NCBI GenBank assembly: GCA_900550645.1
Contig: URTA01000004.1
Span: 1-64,000, forward strand
Direction of reading: 5' to 3'
Length of the DNA stretch: 64,000 nucleotides
Origin: an uncultured Porphyromonadaceae bacterium
GTDB taxonomy: Bacteria; Bacteroidota; Bacteroidia; Bacteroidales; Muribaculaceae
Shown here: in pieces, positions 16,037-24,984 of the stretch
Position numbering within the stretch: the stretch's first letter is position 1
Layout of the letters: the number at the start of each line of letters is the position of its first letter
Translations under genes and position numbers: made by a program
Notes under the pieces: model-generated
The model's input: the letters and a program-made list of their open reading frames with translations, nothing else
Databases searched by the model: none
What the model was told of the DNA's origin: nothing

Positions 16037-18529
16037 CTAAGCCAGCTCGTCAACCTTCGGGGCGTTGTCTTCGGGCTTGCCGCCCTTTTTGTGGCGCAGA
16101 TACCCGACTACGGCGAGGACTATAGAACCTGCTATGAGCATATACACTATTATTATTGATGCTATGGAGATGCGCTCGCCTGTAACCTGCGACTGCGGCT
16201 CGAAGCGGAACTCGATTGTGTGTTTGCCGGCCGGCACTGGCAATGCACGCAGCACATAATTCACACGCGCTATCTCGGCGGGCTTGCCGTCGATAGTCGC
16301 TGTCCAGCCCCACGGGAAATATACTTCGGAGAAGACGGCAACGCGGTTGCCCTCGCTCTGCGAATGGTATGTCAGACGGTTTGGCGCGTATGTCGTCTCA
16401 AATATGGTGTCGCCAGGCTGTTTCGCGGCTCTATTCTTGAGTATGCCCTGGAACGGCTTGTCGACGACAGCTGCATGGCTTGCGTCGAGTGAGTCGAGTG
16501 CCGCCATTTCGGCATTTGCGCCGTCTACGTATATCAGGCTGTCAACGAACCAGGCATTGCCCAGCGCGTCGGGGTTTGGGATTGCCTCCCCTTTGGAGAT
16601 GACATACTTGGCATTGAGCATGTTGATTACGCCGATGTTGCCCTTGCTGATTTGCTTTTCGATGAGGTCGTTGTAGCGTGTCAGCTTGGCCGCGTGGTAT
16701 CCGCCGATTGTCTTGTGGAAATAGGAGCTGCGGGCAGAGCCGAAGCCCTCGACATCGTATACGCGGTAGTTCATCGCCGTGTCTTTCAGTATCTGCTGGT
16801 CTGCCGCAGTGGGCGTGAACGGAGCGTCATTCTCCGTCGCTGCAACGAAGTTCTCGGTATTGACATACCGCTTGTTGATTGTGTAGAGGTCAATCAGCAT
16901 GACCAGTGAGAGGCCGCACACCATGGCGACGGCGTATTGCGGCTTCTTCTGTTTCCGTGTCAGGTACAGCATCAGCACGCCGAAGCCGAGCGCGATGAAC
17001 AACAGCGACCGCCAGCAGTCGGAACTTACCAGTGAATAGCGGGCATCGGTGACAGTTTGCATCAGTCCCGAGTATTCCGGGCTGAACAGCCCCGCCTGCC
17101 GCAGCATGTCAATCTCGTTGGCGGAGAACGGCGTGCCGAATACAGAGGGGAAGAGTGCGCCGACCATGCACACAAACGCGCCTACACCAAACACTATATA
17201 GAAGGGGCGGCGGTATCGCTCCAAAAAGTCTGGCGTGGTGATGATTTTGTGCAGGCACATCACCGCAGCCACGGGTATGGTGAACTCGACGATGACGAGG
17301 ATGCTCGACACGGTGCGAAACTTGTTGTAGCCCGGGAACCAGTCGATGAAGAGGTCGGTCAGCCACATGAAGTTGTGCCCCCACGAGAGGAGTATGGCAA
17401 GTATGCCGACGGCGAAAAGTGCCCATTTCATCGGTGATTTATCGACAACGAAAAGGGCGAGAATAGCCAGCAGCAGCACGAATGCGCCGACATATACCGG
17501 GCCGTTGGTCATCGGCTGGTCGCCGAAGTACTGCGGCAGCTGCTGTAGCAGGTAGAACTCCTGTTCGGAGCAGTTTTCGCCGACAGGAGTGTCGGCGAGC
17601 GACATAAGCTCATTATTGCCAGCCACTGGCTTGATGGTCGCGCCGCCCTTGACGTTGGGTATCATCAGCGTCAGCGTTTCGTCCACGCCATAGCTCCATC
17701 CGGTGATGTACTCCTTGTCGAGACCTTGCGCGGGTGTCTTGCCTGGTTCGGTGAGTTCAGTGGCGCGTCCGCGTATGGTCTGGCGCGAATACTCATAGCT
17801 GTTGTAGAGGCTCGTAGCGTTGGCTGCAACGCCCAGCACCCCGGCTGCCACGACACATGCTGTGGCGATGCCCCACTGCTTCACCGTGTGGCTGCGTATC
17901 GCCTCCACGAGCCACGCTATCACCATTGCCGCGATGACAAACAGAAAGTAGTATGACATCTGCGGGTGGTTGGACTGCAGCTGCAACGCCCCGAATAGAG
18001 CCGCCATTGCCGTGCCGCCCAGGTATTTGCCACGGTAGCACAGCACTATGCCGCCTATCGTGGGCGGTATGTATGCCAGCGTCACGAACTTCCATATATG
18101 CCCTGCGCCTATCAGTATTATGAAATATGTTGAGAAGCCCCACGCCAACGCTCCGAAGAGCGCGGTGTGCCATTTCTGCTTCATGCACAGCATCATGATG
18201 AAGAAGCCCAGCATGAGCGCAAACAGCAGGTTGGCGGGCGACGGCAGTCCGAGGGTGTAGACCTTTGCCACCCAGTCTAGCATCGACGATGCCGCGTATG
18301 ATGGCGCTATCTGGAAGTTGGGCATGCCGCTGAACAGCGAGTTGGTCCACCGCGTGGTTTCGCCGGTAGCTTCATGGAAGGCCTTGCCCTCCTGGCCGTT
18401 GGCGAGTCCCTGCTGGATGTCCTGCTGCTGGAGCACGTTGCCCTGGATGTCGTCGGGGTAGAAAAACAGAAATGCCACTACTGCCAGCGACAGCGCGGCG
18501 AGTATGGCGTATAGGCTGCTCTTTTTCAT
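16037..18529 (-). CDS. YfhO-family polytopic membrane protein
   Basis: About 830 residues with a dozen or more hydrophobic segments (for example AILAALSLAVVAFLFFYPDD at the N-terminus and ALFVVDKSPMKWALFAVGIL near residue 380) and a C-terminal extracytoplasmic domain with VYFPWGWTATIDGKPAEIAR, the phrase that marks YfhO family proteins. YfhO proteins are GT-C-fold membrane proteins linked to lipid or polymer glycosylation; the exact role here is unknown. ATG 18529 (MKKSSLYAIL) is preferred to a frame start 54 bp upstream, since it begins right before the first membrane segment. The C-terminus is basic and short. Confidence 0.88.
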   Translation of the reverse strand: MKKSSLYAILAALSLAVVAFLFFYPDDIQGNVLQQQDIQQGLANGQEGKAFHEATGETTRWTNSLFSGMPNFQIAPSYAASSMLDWVAKVYTLGLPSPANLLFALMLGFFIMMLCMKQKWHTALFGALAWGFSTYFIILIGAGHIWKFVTLAYIPPTIGGIVLCYRGKYLGGTAMAALFGALQLQSNHPQMSYYFLFVIAAMVIAWLVEAIRSHTVKQWGIATACVVAAGVLGVAANATSLYNSYEYSRQTIRGRATELTEPGKTPAQGLDKEYITGWSYGVDETLTLMIPNVKGGATIKPVAGNNELMSLADTPVGENCSEQEFYLLQQLPQYFGDQPMTNGPVYVGAFVLLLAILALFVVDKSPMKWALFAVGILAILLSWGHNFMWLTDLFIDWFPGYNKFRTVSSILVIVEFTIPVAAVMCLHKIITTPDFLERYRRPFYIVFGVGAFVCMVGALFPSVFGTPFSANEIDMLRQAGLFSPEYSGLMQTVTDARYSLVSSDCWRSLLFIALGFGVLMLYLTRKQKKPQYAVAMVCGLSLVMLIDLYTINKRYVNTENFVAATENDAPFTPTAADQQILKDTAMNYRVYDVEGFGSARSSYFHKTIGGYHAAKLTRYNDLIEKQISKGNIGVINMLNAKYVISKGEAIPNPDALGNAWFVDSLIYVDGANAEMAALDSLDASHAAVVDKPFQGILKNRAAKQPGDTIFETTYAPNRLTYHSQSEGNRVAVFSEVYFPWGWTATIDGKPAEIARVNYVLRALPVPAGKHTIEFRFEPQSQVTGERISIASIIIVYMLIAGSIVLAVVGYLRHKKGGKPEDNAPKVDELA

Positions 18530-18682
18530 ATCAGTTTGGTGGGGTGTGTCTGTATGTATTATTTTAAGGAACACAGGACGCACCCGGCGGATGCGTCCCT
18601 GTTAAGTCCTTGCTTTGCAGAGTCTTCTACTTGCATATTGCCAAGTGCAAATTTTGCAAGCGTGTCACTGCGGCTGTCGTTG

Positions 18683-19147
18683 TCAGTCGATTTCGAGGTC
18701 GATCTGGCGGTTCATGCTCTGCTCCAGGGAGATGAGTGTCTCTGTCTCTGTCACACCGGCGATGTGCTGGATGCGGTCGTTCAGCAACTCCATCAGGTGC
18801 TGGTTGTCCTGTGCGAACACCTTGATGAGCATTGAGTACGGGCCGGTTGTGAAGTGGCACTCTACAACTTCCTTGATTTTTTCGAGCTCCTTGACTACCT
18901 CGCGGTAGAGTGAGCCTTTCTCGAGGCGCACGCCTACGTATGTGCAGGTGTTGTAGCCCAGGCGTTTCGGGTTTACTGTGTAGCCCGAGCCGGTGATTAC
19001 CTTCATCTCGATGAGACGCTGGATGCGCTGGTGGATGGCTGCGCGGGATACACCGCACACTGCTGCCACGTCCTTGGACGCGATACGCGCATTCTTGGTG
19101 ATGATGTTCAGTATTTTCCGGTCAAGCTCGTCAATTCTGTCTACCAT
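18683..19147 (-). CDS. Lrp/AsnC-family transcriptional regulator
   Basis: A 154-residue regulator with an N-terminal winged helix-turn-helix (DELDRKILNIITKNARIASK.. then CGVSRAAIHQRIQRLIEMKV, about 5-50) and a C-terminal RAM ligand-binding domain (about 65-150, including CHFTTGPYSMLIKVFA and GVTETETLISLEQSM). It probably senses amino acids. Full length for the family. It is monocistronic, read from a clear promoter at 19171-19201; the next gene downstream, yfhO, begins 154 bp away. Confidence 0.95.
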   Translation of the reverse strand: MVDRIDELDRKILNIITKNARIASKDVAAVCGVSRAAIHQRIQRLIEMKVITGSGYTVNPKRLGYNTCTYVGVRLEKGSLYREVVKELEKIKEVVECHFTTGPYSMLIKVFAQDNQHLMELLNDRIQHIAGVTETETLISLEQSMNRQIDLEID

Positions 19148-19170
19148 AACTTTATGTAATTAATTCGCCG

Positions 19171-19201
19171 CAAAATTAGTTCAAATAGAAGAATTTGGCA
19201 A
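19171..19201 (-). promoter_or_regulatory. Promoter of the Lrp-family regulator
   Basis: On the minus strand TAATTTTG (19171-19178) and TTG (19199-19201), spacer 20 bp. Predicted start near 19166, leader about 19 nt. Confidence 0.65.
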
Positions 19202-19350
19202 TAACAGCGTAATAAAAAATGTTACAAACGCATTCTTGCCGCTATTTTGTGCCATTCCGTGTCTCGTCAAATTGCCGCTGTCCGCATCATCTGCGCTCGG
19301 GAAAATGCCCTTTCGGCTGCCATTGCTCCATTTCTCGTCCCTCCAACAGC

Positions 19351-19430
19351 ATTAAAGACCCCAAGGCCGTTAAGGGCTTTAAGGTCTTTAATTCGCTTCG
19401 AGATCTCCGAGTGCTCTGAGATTTCGGTTC
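19351..19430. repeat. Intergenic double-hairpin element, copy A
   Basis: In the 309-bp gap between ferritin and the Lrp gene, ATTAAAGACC (19351-19360) pairs with GGTCTTTAAT (19383-19392) around an inner AAGGCC...GGGCTT segment. It is followed by a second imperfect hairpin, CGAGATCTCCGAG (19399-19411) with CTCTGAGATTTCG (19414-19426). The first lies just past the ferritin stop and could terminate it. The same two-part arrangement occurs inverted at 32942-33014. The rest of the gap (about 19205-19350) shows nothing I can name. Confidence 0.65.
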
Positions 19431-19456
19431 GTGTGTTTGTGCCGGTTGCCGGGGGG

Positions 19457-19972
19457 TTATTCGGCGAGGATGGCGGGGGCGACGTAGACGCGGGCGGCAA
19501 GCTCGCGGTCGAGCTGGTAGATGCCGTTGCCGTTGTCGCCGATGAGACGGTAGTTGTCGAGCAGCTGGCGTGCTGTCTCCTCCTCCTCAACTTGCTCGGC
19601 GATGAACCAGTTGAGCTTCTCGCGTGTGGCGTAGTCGTGTTCGCGCTCTGCGGTGGCGTAGAGGTCGTTGATGAGCGCAGTCACCTTCTCCTCGTGCTCG
19701 ACGGTGGCGCGGAAAGCGTCAGCCTCGTCCTTCCACTCTGTGGGGACTGCGTCGATAGGCATGAGCGACACCTTGCCGCCGCGCTGGTTGACATAGTTGA
19801 TGAATATCTGCGCGTGCGCGAGTTCCTCCTTGAACTGGATGCGGAACCAGTTGGCTACGCCGGGGCGGCCCTGCGCCTCGAAGTGGCATGACATGGAGAG
19901 ATAGAGGTAGGCTGACCAGAACTCAGCGTTTATCTGGTTGTTAAGTGCTTGTTCTACTGATTTGTTGAGCAT
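19457..19972 (-). CDS. ftnA: Ferritin (non-heme iron storage)
   Basis: A 171-residue four-helix ferritin starting MLNKSVEQALNNQINAEFW. Ferroxidase ligands are visible: Glu in NAEFWSAYLYLS, the EExxH pair in FKEELAHAQIF, Glu in EHEEKV, and Glu/Gln in AEQVEEEETARQL. It oxidises Fe(II) and stores the mineral in a 24-mer. ATG 19972 is chosen because it fits the family start and follows a promoter at 20009-20038 with a leader of about 32 nt. Full length. Confidence 0.95.
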   Translation of the reverse strand: MLNKSVEQALNNQINAEFWSAYLYLSMSCHFEAQGRPGVANWFRIQFKEELAHAQIFINYVNQRGGKVSLMPIDAVPTEWKDEADAFRATVEHEEKVTALINDLYATAEREHDYATREKLNWFIAEQVEEEETARQLLDNYRLIGDNGNGIYQLDRELAARVYVAPAILAE

Positions 19973-20008
19973 GACTTGTATGAGTTTTATATGTGTGTTT
20001 TCGGTATG

Positions 20009-20038
20009 CAAAGATACGCAATTCTGCCGATAGAAACA
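20009..20038 (-). promoter_or_regulatory. Promoter of ferritin
   Basis: On the minus strand TATCTTTG (20009-20016) and TTG (20036-20038), spacer 19 bp. Predicted start near 20004. Confidence 0.6.
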
Positions 20039-20208
20039 AGCGAAGCGGCGCAAGTGTTCACGCTGTCGGCTCGCAACATGGCGCGGCATGAGGGCTGTTT
20101 GCGGATTTTTTACTAACTTTGCACAATCCGAAGAATGGGCTTTGCCCAGCCGAGGAATAACCGTGAGCTGCCGCCCCGCCGGCCGGCAGCGTCCTAATAA
20201 TTTCAGTT

Positions 20209-21831
20209 GTGAAAACCAAGTACATATTCGTCACCGGAGGTGTGGTCTCGTCGTTGGGCAAGGGCATCATCTCATCGTCACTGGCGCGACTGCTGCTCTC
20301 GCGCGGATACAGGGTAACTATCCAGAAGTTCGACCCTTATATCAACATCGACCCGGGTACGCTCAACCCCTATGAACACGGCGAGTGCTATGTGACCGTG
20401 GACGGCCATGAGGCTGACCTCGACCTGGGCCACTACGAGCGGTTTACAAACATCCGCACCACCCGCGCCAACAATGTCACCACTGGCCGCATATACCAGT
20501 CGGTCATCGACAAGGAACGCCGGGGCGACTACCTGGGCAAAACTGTGCAGATCATTCCCCATATAACTGACGAGATAAAGCGCAACGTCAAGCTGCTGGG
20601 CAATACGGGCGACTTCGATTTCGTAATCACGGAAATCGGCGGCACGGTGGGCGACATCGAGTCCACGCCGTTCCTCGAGGCTGTGCGCCAGCTGCGTTGG
20701 GAACTGGGCAAGGATGTGGCGTGTGTGCACCTGACATACGTCCCCTACATCCGCGCTGCCAAGGAGCTGAAGACCAAGCCGACGCAACATTCCGTCAAGA
20801 TGCTCCAGCAAGTGGGCATACAGCCGGACATCCTGGTGCTGCGTACCGAGAAGGAGATACCCCTCGCCATGCGCCGCAAGGTGGCGCAGTTCTGCAATGT
20901 GGAGGCTGACGCGGTGACGCAGAGCCTCGACGCGCCGACCATCTACCAGGTGCCGCTGATGATGCACGAGCAGCACCTCGACGAGATAGTCCTGCGCAAA
21001 CTCGGCATCGAGCCGGAGGGCGAGCCTGACCTGAAGGCTTGGAACCATTTCCTCGACAAGCTCAGCAGCGCCAGCGAGCAGGTCACTATCGGCCTGGTGG
21101 GCAAGTATGTCGAACTGCAGGATGCGTACAAGTCTATCAACGAGTCGCTCTTCCAGGCGGCCACGTACCAGGACCGCAAGCTCGACCTGCGTTACATACA
21201 TTCAGAGAAGCTCACCGACGACAACGTGGCGGAGCAGCTCTCTGGGCTCGATGGCGTGATCATAGCTCCGGGCTTCGGCCAGCGCGGCATCGAGGGCAAG
21301 TTTGTCGCCCTCAAATGGTGCCGAGACAATGACATCCCCACTTTCGGCATCTGCCTGGGCATGCAGTGCATGGTCATAGAGTTCGCACGCAACGTCATGG
21401 GGCTGGCAGAGGCCAACTCAACGGAGATGGACACCAAGACCCCGTACAATGTCATCGACCTGATGGAAGAGCAGAAGGGCATCTCCAACATGGGCGGCAC
21501 AATGCGCCTCGGCGCATACGACTGCTGCCTCAAGCCCGATTCGCGTGCCGCTCACGCATACGGCGCGACACTCGTGAGCGAGCGTCACCGCCACCGCTTC
21601 GAGTTCAACGAGGACTTCCGCGAGCGTTTCGAGCAGGCGGGCATGAAGTGCGTGGGAGAGAACCCGCAGACGCACCTGGTTGAAGTGGTCGAGCTGCCCG
21701 AGAAGCGGTGGTTTATAGGCACGCAATATCACCCGGAATACCAGTCAACGGTGCTGAGCCCCAACCCGCTGTTCATCGATTTCATCAAGGCTGCCGTCGC
21801 ATACCGCAAGGAACGCACCGCCGCCGAGTGA
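20209..21831 (+). CDS. pyrG: CTP synthase (glutamine hydrolysing)
   Basis: A 540-residue enzyme that converts UTP to CTP with ATP and glutamine. The N-terminal synthase domain (1-270) starts KYIFVTGGVVSSLGKGI; the C-terminal class I glutamine amidotransferase domain has the nucleophile elbow FGICLGMQCMV and the His-Glu part of the triad in HPEYQS. Translation starts at GTG 20209; no in-frame ATG lies nearer the conserved N-terminus. A -7 box TAACTTTG at 20114-20121 suggests a leader of about 80 nt, but a -33 element is not clear. It is followed 53 bp later by yidC, probably on the same transcript. Confidence 0.98.
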   Translation: MKTKYIFVTGGVVSSLGKGIISSSLARLLLSRGYRVTIQKFDPYINIDPGTLNPYEHGECYVTVDGHEADLDLGHYERFTNIRTTRANNVTTGRIYQSVIDKERRGDYLGKTVQIIPHITDEIKRNVKLLGNTGDFDFVITEIGGTVGDIESTPFLEAVRQLRWELGKDVACVHLTYVPYIRAAKELKTKPTQHSVKMLQQVGIQPDILVLRTEKEIPLAMRRKVAQFCNVEADAVTQSLDAPTIYQVPLMMHEQHLDEIVLRKLGIEPEGEPDLKAWNHFLDKLSSASEQVTIGLVGKYVELQDAYKSINESLFQAATYQDRKLDLRYIHSEKLTDDNVAEQLSGLDGVIIAPGFGQRGIEGKFVALKWCRDNDIPTFGICLGMQCMVIEFARNVMGLAEANSTEMDTKTPYNVIDLMEEQKGISNMGGTMRLGAYDCCLKPDSRAAHAYGATLVSERHRHRFEFNEDFRERFEQAGMKCVGENPQTHLVEVVELPEKRWFIGTQYHPEYQSTVLSPNPLFIDFIKAAVAYRKERTAAE

Positions 21832-21884
21832 CATAACTACGGTTCAACCAAGATAAATAAACGAAATACCACACACCAAACAGT

Positions 21885-23993
21885 ATGGACAAAAACACGA
21901 TTACCGGACTGTTGCTGTTGGCTCTCGTGTTCTTCGGCTTTATGTGGCTGTCGCCCAAGGACGACGGCTCTGCCGACACTGCCAAGCAGGAACAGCAGTC
22001 CACCTCACGGGACACTGCCGCCGCGACAACAGAACCGCTGTCTGCCACGGAACGCGAGTGGCTCGTCAAGAATATCGCTGAGAACGGCATGGCAACGCGC
22101 CAGCCTGACAGCACTTACGTCTACACGCTCGACAACAAGGAGATGAACCTCTCCGTGGCCGGCGACTCCATTTGGGGCACGGTCAATGTAGACGGCGTGA
22201 AAGTGCCTTGGCAGGAAATGCAGGGCGCACCCAAGACCGTCACTGTGCAGCAGCAGGCCAAGGCTATCGAGACTGTGCGCAACGCCAGCGTGTCGATAGG
22301 CAAATACGGCAAGTTCGCGCAGTTCCTCCACGGCAAGGACGAGAAGGTGACGCTCGAGAACGATGTCCTCTCGCTGCAGATTTCATCCAAGTCAGGCAGC
22401 ATCACCCGTGCGGAACTCAAGAACTATACCACAGAATATTCCAAGGACGAGAACGCCAAGGCTGCCCCGCGCAAGGTAGTCCTCTTTGAGGGCAAATCAA
22501 ACTCGCTCGAGTTCATGATACCGACTGCGCAGCCTGTCTCGACATCCGAACTCTATTTCACGCCCACCCGCGTGAACGACTCCACGGTCATGATGACCGT
22601 GTCGCCTGCCGAGGGCGCATGGTGGGGCATCGAGTACACGCTGCCTCGCGGCGAGAACTATGTGGTCAAGATGCGAATAGTGCAGCACGGCATGGCCGCT
22701 GTGGCACAGAGCAACAACCGCAGCATGGCTGTCAACTGGCACCAGGATGTGCGCCGCCAGGAGAAAGGACGCATGTTTGAGGAGCGCAACTCCGGCCTCT
22801 ATTACAAGCCAGCCGGCGGAGGCGTTGACAACCTCTCTGAAAACAGCGACGACAGCGAGGAGAAACAGGCCAAGCTGCGCTGGATCGGCTTCAAGAACCA
22901 GTTCTTCTCATCAGTGCTTGTCTCTGACCGCCCGTTCAATACCGCTGACCTCTCGTCCAAGGTGCTGAAAGGCTCTGACTACCTCAAGACCCTCGACGCG
23001 CAGGCTGTGGTGAACGACTATGACTGGAACGCCGATGTCCCTGCCTCGTTCTCCCTATTCCTAGGCCCGAACCTCTACCCGCTGCTCGATTCGCTCGACG
23101 ACAACATGGTGGCTGACGAGGACATGGAGCTGACGAAACTTATCCCGCTCGGCTGGAACATATTCCGTTGGATTAACACGCTCATCATCATACCGCTCTT
23201 CAATTTCTTCGGCTCCTTCGGCTGGAACTACGGCATCATCATTCTGCTGCTCACCATCTTCATCAAACTGGTGCTTTTCCCGCTGACATACAAGAGCTAC
23301 AAGAGCCAGGCGAAGATGCGCATACTCGCCCCGGACATCAAGGCTATCAACGAGAAGTACCCGGGCAACGAGAACGCCATGACACGCCAGCAGAAGACCA
23401 TGGCGCTGTACAGCAAGGCCGGCGCGTCGCCGTTCTCCGGCTGCCTCCCCATGCTCCTGCAGATGCCTATCCTGTTCGCGATGTTCTCCTTCTTCCCCTC
23501 GTGCATCGAGCTGCGCGGAGAGAGCTTCCTTTGGGCGGCTGACCTGTCAGCTCCTGACGCGATAATATCATGGAGTACGCACATACCTATTGTGTCAGAA
23601 TACTTCGGCAACCACATCTCGCTGTTCTGTCTGCTCATGACGACGACAAACATCATCTACACGTACCTGAACATGCAGAACTCTGCCGGCTCGATGCCCG
23701 GCATGAAGTGGATGATGTACCTGATGCCGGTATTCTTCATGATATTCTTCAACAACTACGCGGCGGGCCTGTCGTACTACTATTTCCTCTCGCTGCTTAT
23801 CACCATTTGCCAGACGTATGCGTTCCGCTTCTTCATCAAGGAGGCCGATGTGCGCAAGGCAATGGCAGAGAACTCGAAGAAGCCGAAGAAGAAATCCGGC
23901 TTCATGGCACGCCTCGAGGAGATGCAGCGCCAGCAACAGCAGATGCTCAAGGAGCAGCAAAAGCGCAACAACAACTCCAAGGGCAGACATTGA
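21885..23993 (+). CDS. yidC: Membrane protein insertase YidC
   Basis: A 702-residue insertase of Gram-negative (Bacteroidetes) length. One N-terminal membrane segment (TGLLLLALVFFGFMWLSP, 6-24), a large periplasmic beta-domain (about 55-415), and the conserved 60KD_IMP core (about 440-650) with the segments GIIILLLTIFIKLVLFPLTY, CLPMLLQMPILFAMFSF and a late pair. The C-terminal tail is Lys/Gln-rich and probably coiled-coil, binding ribosomes. It inserts proteins into the inner membrane with or without SecYEG. The gene is followed by the 20-bp palindrome at 24085 and the terminator at 24141. Confidence 0.97.
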   Translation: MDKNTITGLLLLALVFFGFMWLSPKDDGSADTAKQEQQSTSRDTAAATTEPLSATEREWLVKNIAENGMATRQPDSTYVYTLDNKEMNLSVAGDSIWGTVNVDGVKVPWQEMQGAPKTVTVQQQAKAIETVRNASVSIGKYGKFAQFLHGKDEKVTLENDVLSLQISSKSGSITRAELKNYTTEYSKDENAKAAPRKVVLFEGKSNSLEFMIPTAQPVSTSELYFTPTRVNDSTVMMTVSPAEGAWWGIEYTLPRGENYVVKMRIVQHGMAAVAQSNNRSMAVNWHQDVRRQEKGRMFEERNSGLYYKPAGGGVDNLSENSDDSEEKQAKLRWIGFKNQFFSSVLVSDRPFNTADLSSKVLKGSDYLKTLDAQAVVNDYDWNADVPASFSLFLGPNLYPLLDSLDDNMVADEDMELTKLIPLGWNIFRWINTLIIIPLFNFFGSFGWNYGIIILLLTIFIKLVLFPLTYKSYKSQAKMRILAPDIKAINEKYPGNENAMTRQQKTMALYSKAGASPFSGCLPMLLQMPILFAMFSFFPSCIELRGESFLWAADLSAPDAIISWSTHIPIVSEYFGNHISLFCLLMTTTNIIYTYLNMQNSAGSMPGMKWMMYLMPVFFMIFFNNYAAGLSYYYFLSLLITICQTYAFRFFIKEADVRKAMAENSKKPKKKSGFMARLEEMQRQQQQMLKEQQKRNNNSKGRH

Positions 23994-24084
23994 TATTGCT
24001 CCGACGCTCGTGGTGGCAACCGCTGCCCCAGAGCCGAATAACACGCCCCGACTTGCCGTTTGGCGAGCCGGGGTTGTCTGCCTA

Positions 24085-24104
24085 ATATCAGAGATCTCTG
24101 ATAT
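24085..24104. repeat. Perfect 20-bp palindrome downstream of yidC
   Basis: The plus strand reads ATATCAGAGATCTCTGATAT, an exact palindrome centred on AGATCT, in the gap between convergent yidC and yebC. Its GAGATCTC core recalls the hairpins at 19399-19426 and 32959-32970. Confidence 0.85.
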
Positions 24105-24140
24105 ATTCCACCTATAATGGTGGTTGGGGTATCGGACGGA

Positions 24141-24177
24141 CAAGGGTGTGCCGCACGTGTTTGGCGGCACACCCTTG
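24141..24177. terminator. Strong hairpin between convergent yidC and yebC
   Basis: CAAGGGTGTGCCGC (24141-24154) pairs perfectly with GCGGCACACCCTTG (24164-24177) around a 9-nt loop. There is no T-tract on either side, so termination may be weak or factor-assisted. Confidence 0.65.
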
Positions 24178-24202
24178 CTATGTCGGTGGGGGGAGAGGTG
24201 TG

Positions 24203-24925
24203 TCAGTCTTCCTCTTCTTTCATGTTGTGGAACACGTTCTGCACGTCCTCGTCTTCCTCAAATTTCTCGAGCAGCTTTTCGATGGCTTCGCGCTGTTCGG
24301 GTGTCACCTCCTTGTAATCGGTCGGTATGCGCTCAAACTCTGCGGAAACGATTTCGAGACCGTTCTCCTCTAGGTATTTCTGTATGGCGGCAAACTGGTC
24401 GAATGCGCCGTATACCATCCACTCCTCGTCATCGTCAGCCACGAGTTCAGCCTCGAAGTCCATCAGGTTGAGCTCCAGCTCGTCATGGTCGATTTCGGGG
24501 TTGGGCTTGATATGGAACACGCTCTTGTGGTTGAAGAGGAATGAGAGCGAGCCGGAAGTGCCGAGCGAGCCGCCGTGCTTGTTGAAATATGAGCGGACGT
24601 TGGCTACGGTACGCTGGTTGTTGTCGGTGGCTGTTTCCACGATGATTGCTATGCCGTGAGGGCCGTATCCTTCGTATACTATCTCCTTGTAGTCGCCGGC
24701 ATCCTTGTCAGTAGCCTTTTTGATAGCGCGTTCTACGGTGTCCTTGGGCATGTTTGCGGCCTTGGCATTTTGCATCAGCACACGCAGGCGCGGGTTCATG
24801 TCCGGATCCGGGCCGCCGGCCTTGGCAGCGATGGTTATTTCCTTGCCTATGCGTGTGAAAGTACGCGACATATTGCCCCAGCGTTTCAGCTTGCGGGCTT
24901 TGCGGTATTCAAATGCTCTTCCCAT
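24203..24925 (-). CDS. yebC: YebC/PmpR-family protein (translation/regulatory)
   Basis: A 240-residue protein with the YebC three-domain layout. The N-terminus is MGRAFEYRKARKLKRWGNMS, then IGKEITIAAKAGGPDPDMNPRL, NAKAANMPKDTVERAIKKA, and the acidic C-terminus with FERIPTDY. YebC proteins were long annotated as DNA-binding regulators; more recent work links the family to relief of ribosome stalling at proline stretches. Which role applies here cannot be read from the sequence. Full length. pheT begins upstream and ends 59 bp before its start. Confidence 0.95.
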   Translation of the reverse strand: MGRAFEYRKARKLKRWGNMSRTFTRIGKEITIAAKAGGPDPDMNPRLRVLMQNAKAANMPKDTVERAIKKATDKDAGDYKEIVYEGYGPHGIAIIVETATDNNQRTVANVRSYFNKHGGSLGTSGSLSFLFNHKSVFHIKPNPEIDHDELELNLMDFEAELVADDDEEWMVYGAFDQFAAIQKYLEENGLEIVSAEFERIPTDYKEVTPEQREAIEKLLEKFEEDEDVQNVFHNMKEEED

Positions 24926-24984
24926 TGGTGAGTATTATGTATGTATTTTTGTTGTGTTATTGTTGTTGTCTCTTTTGTGGCGCG

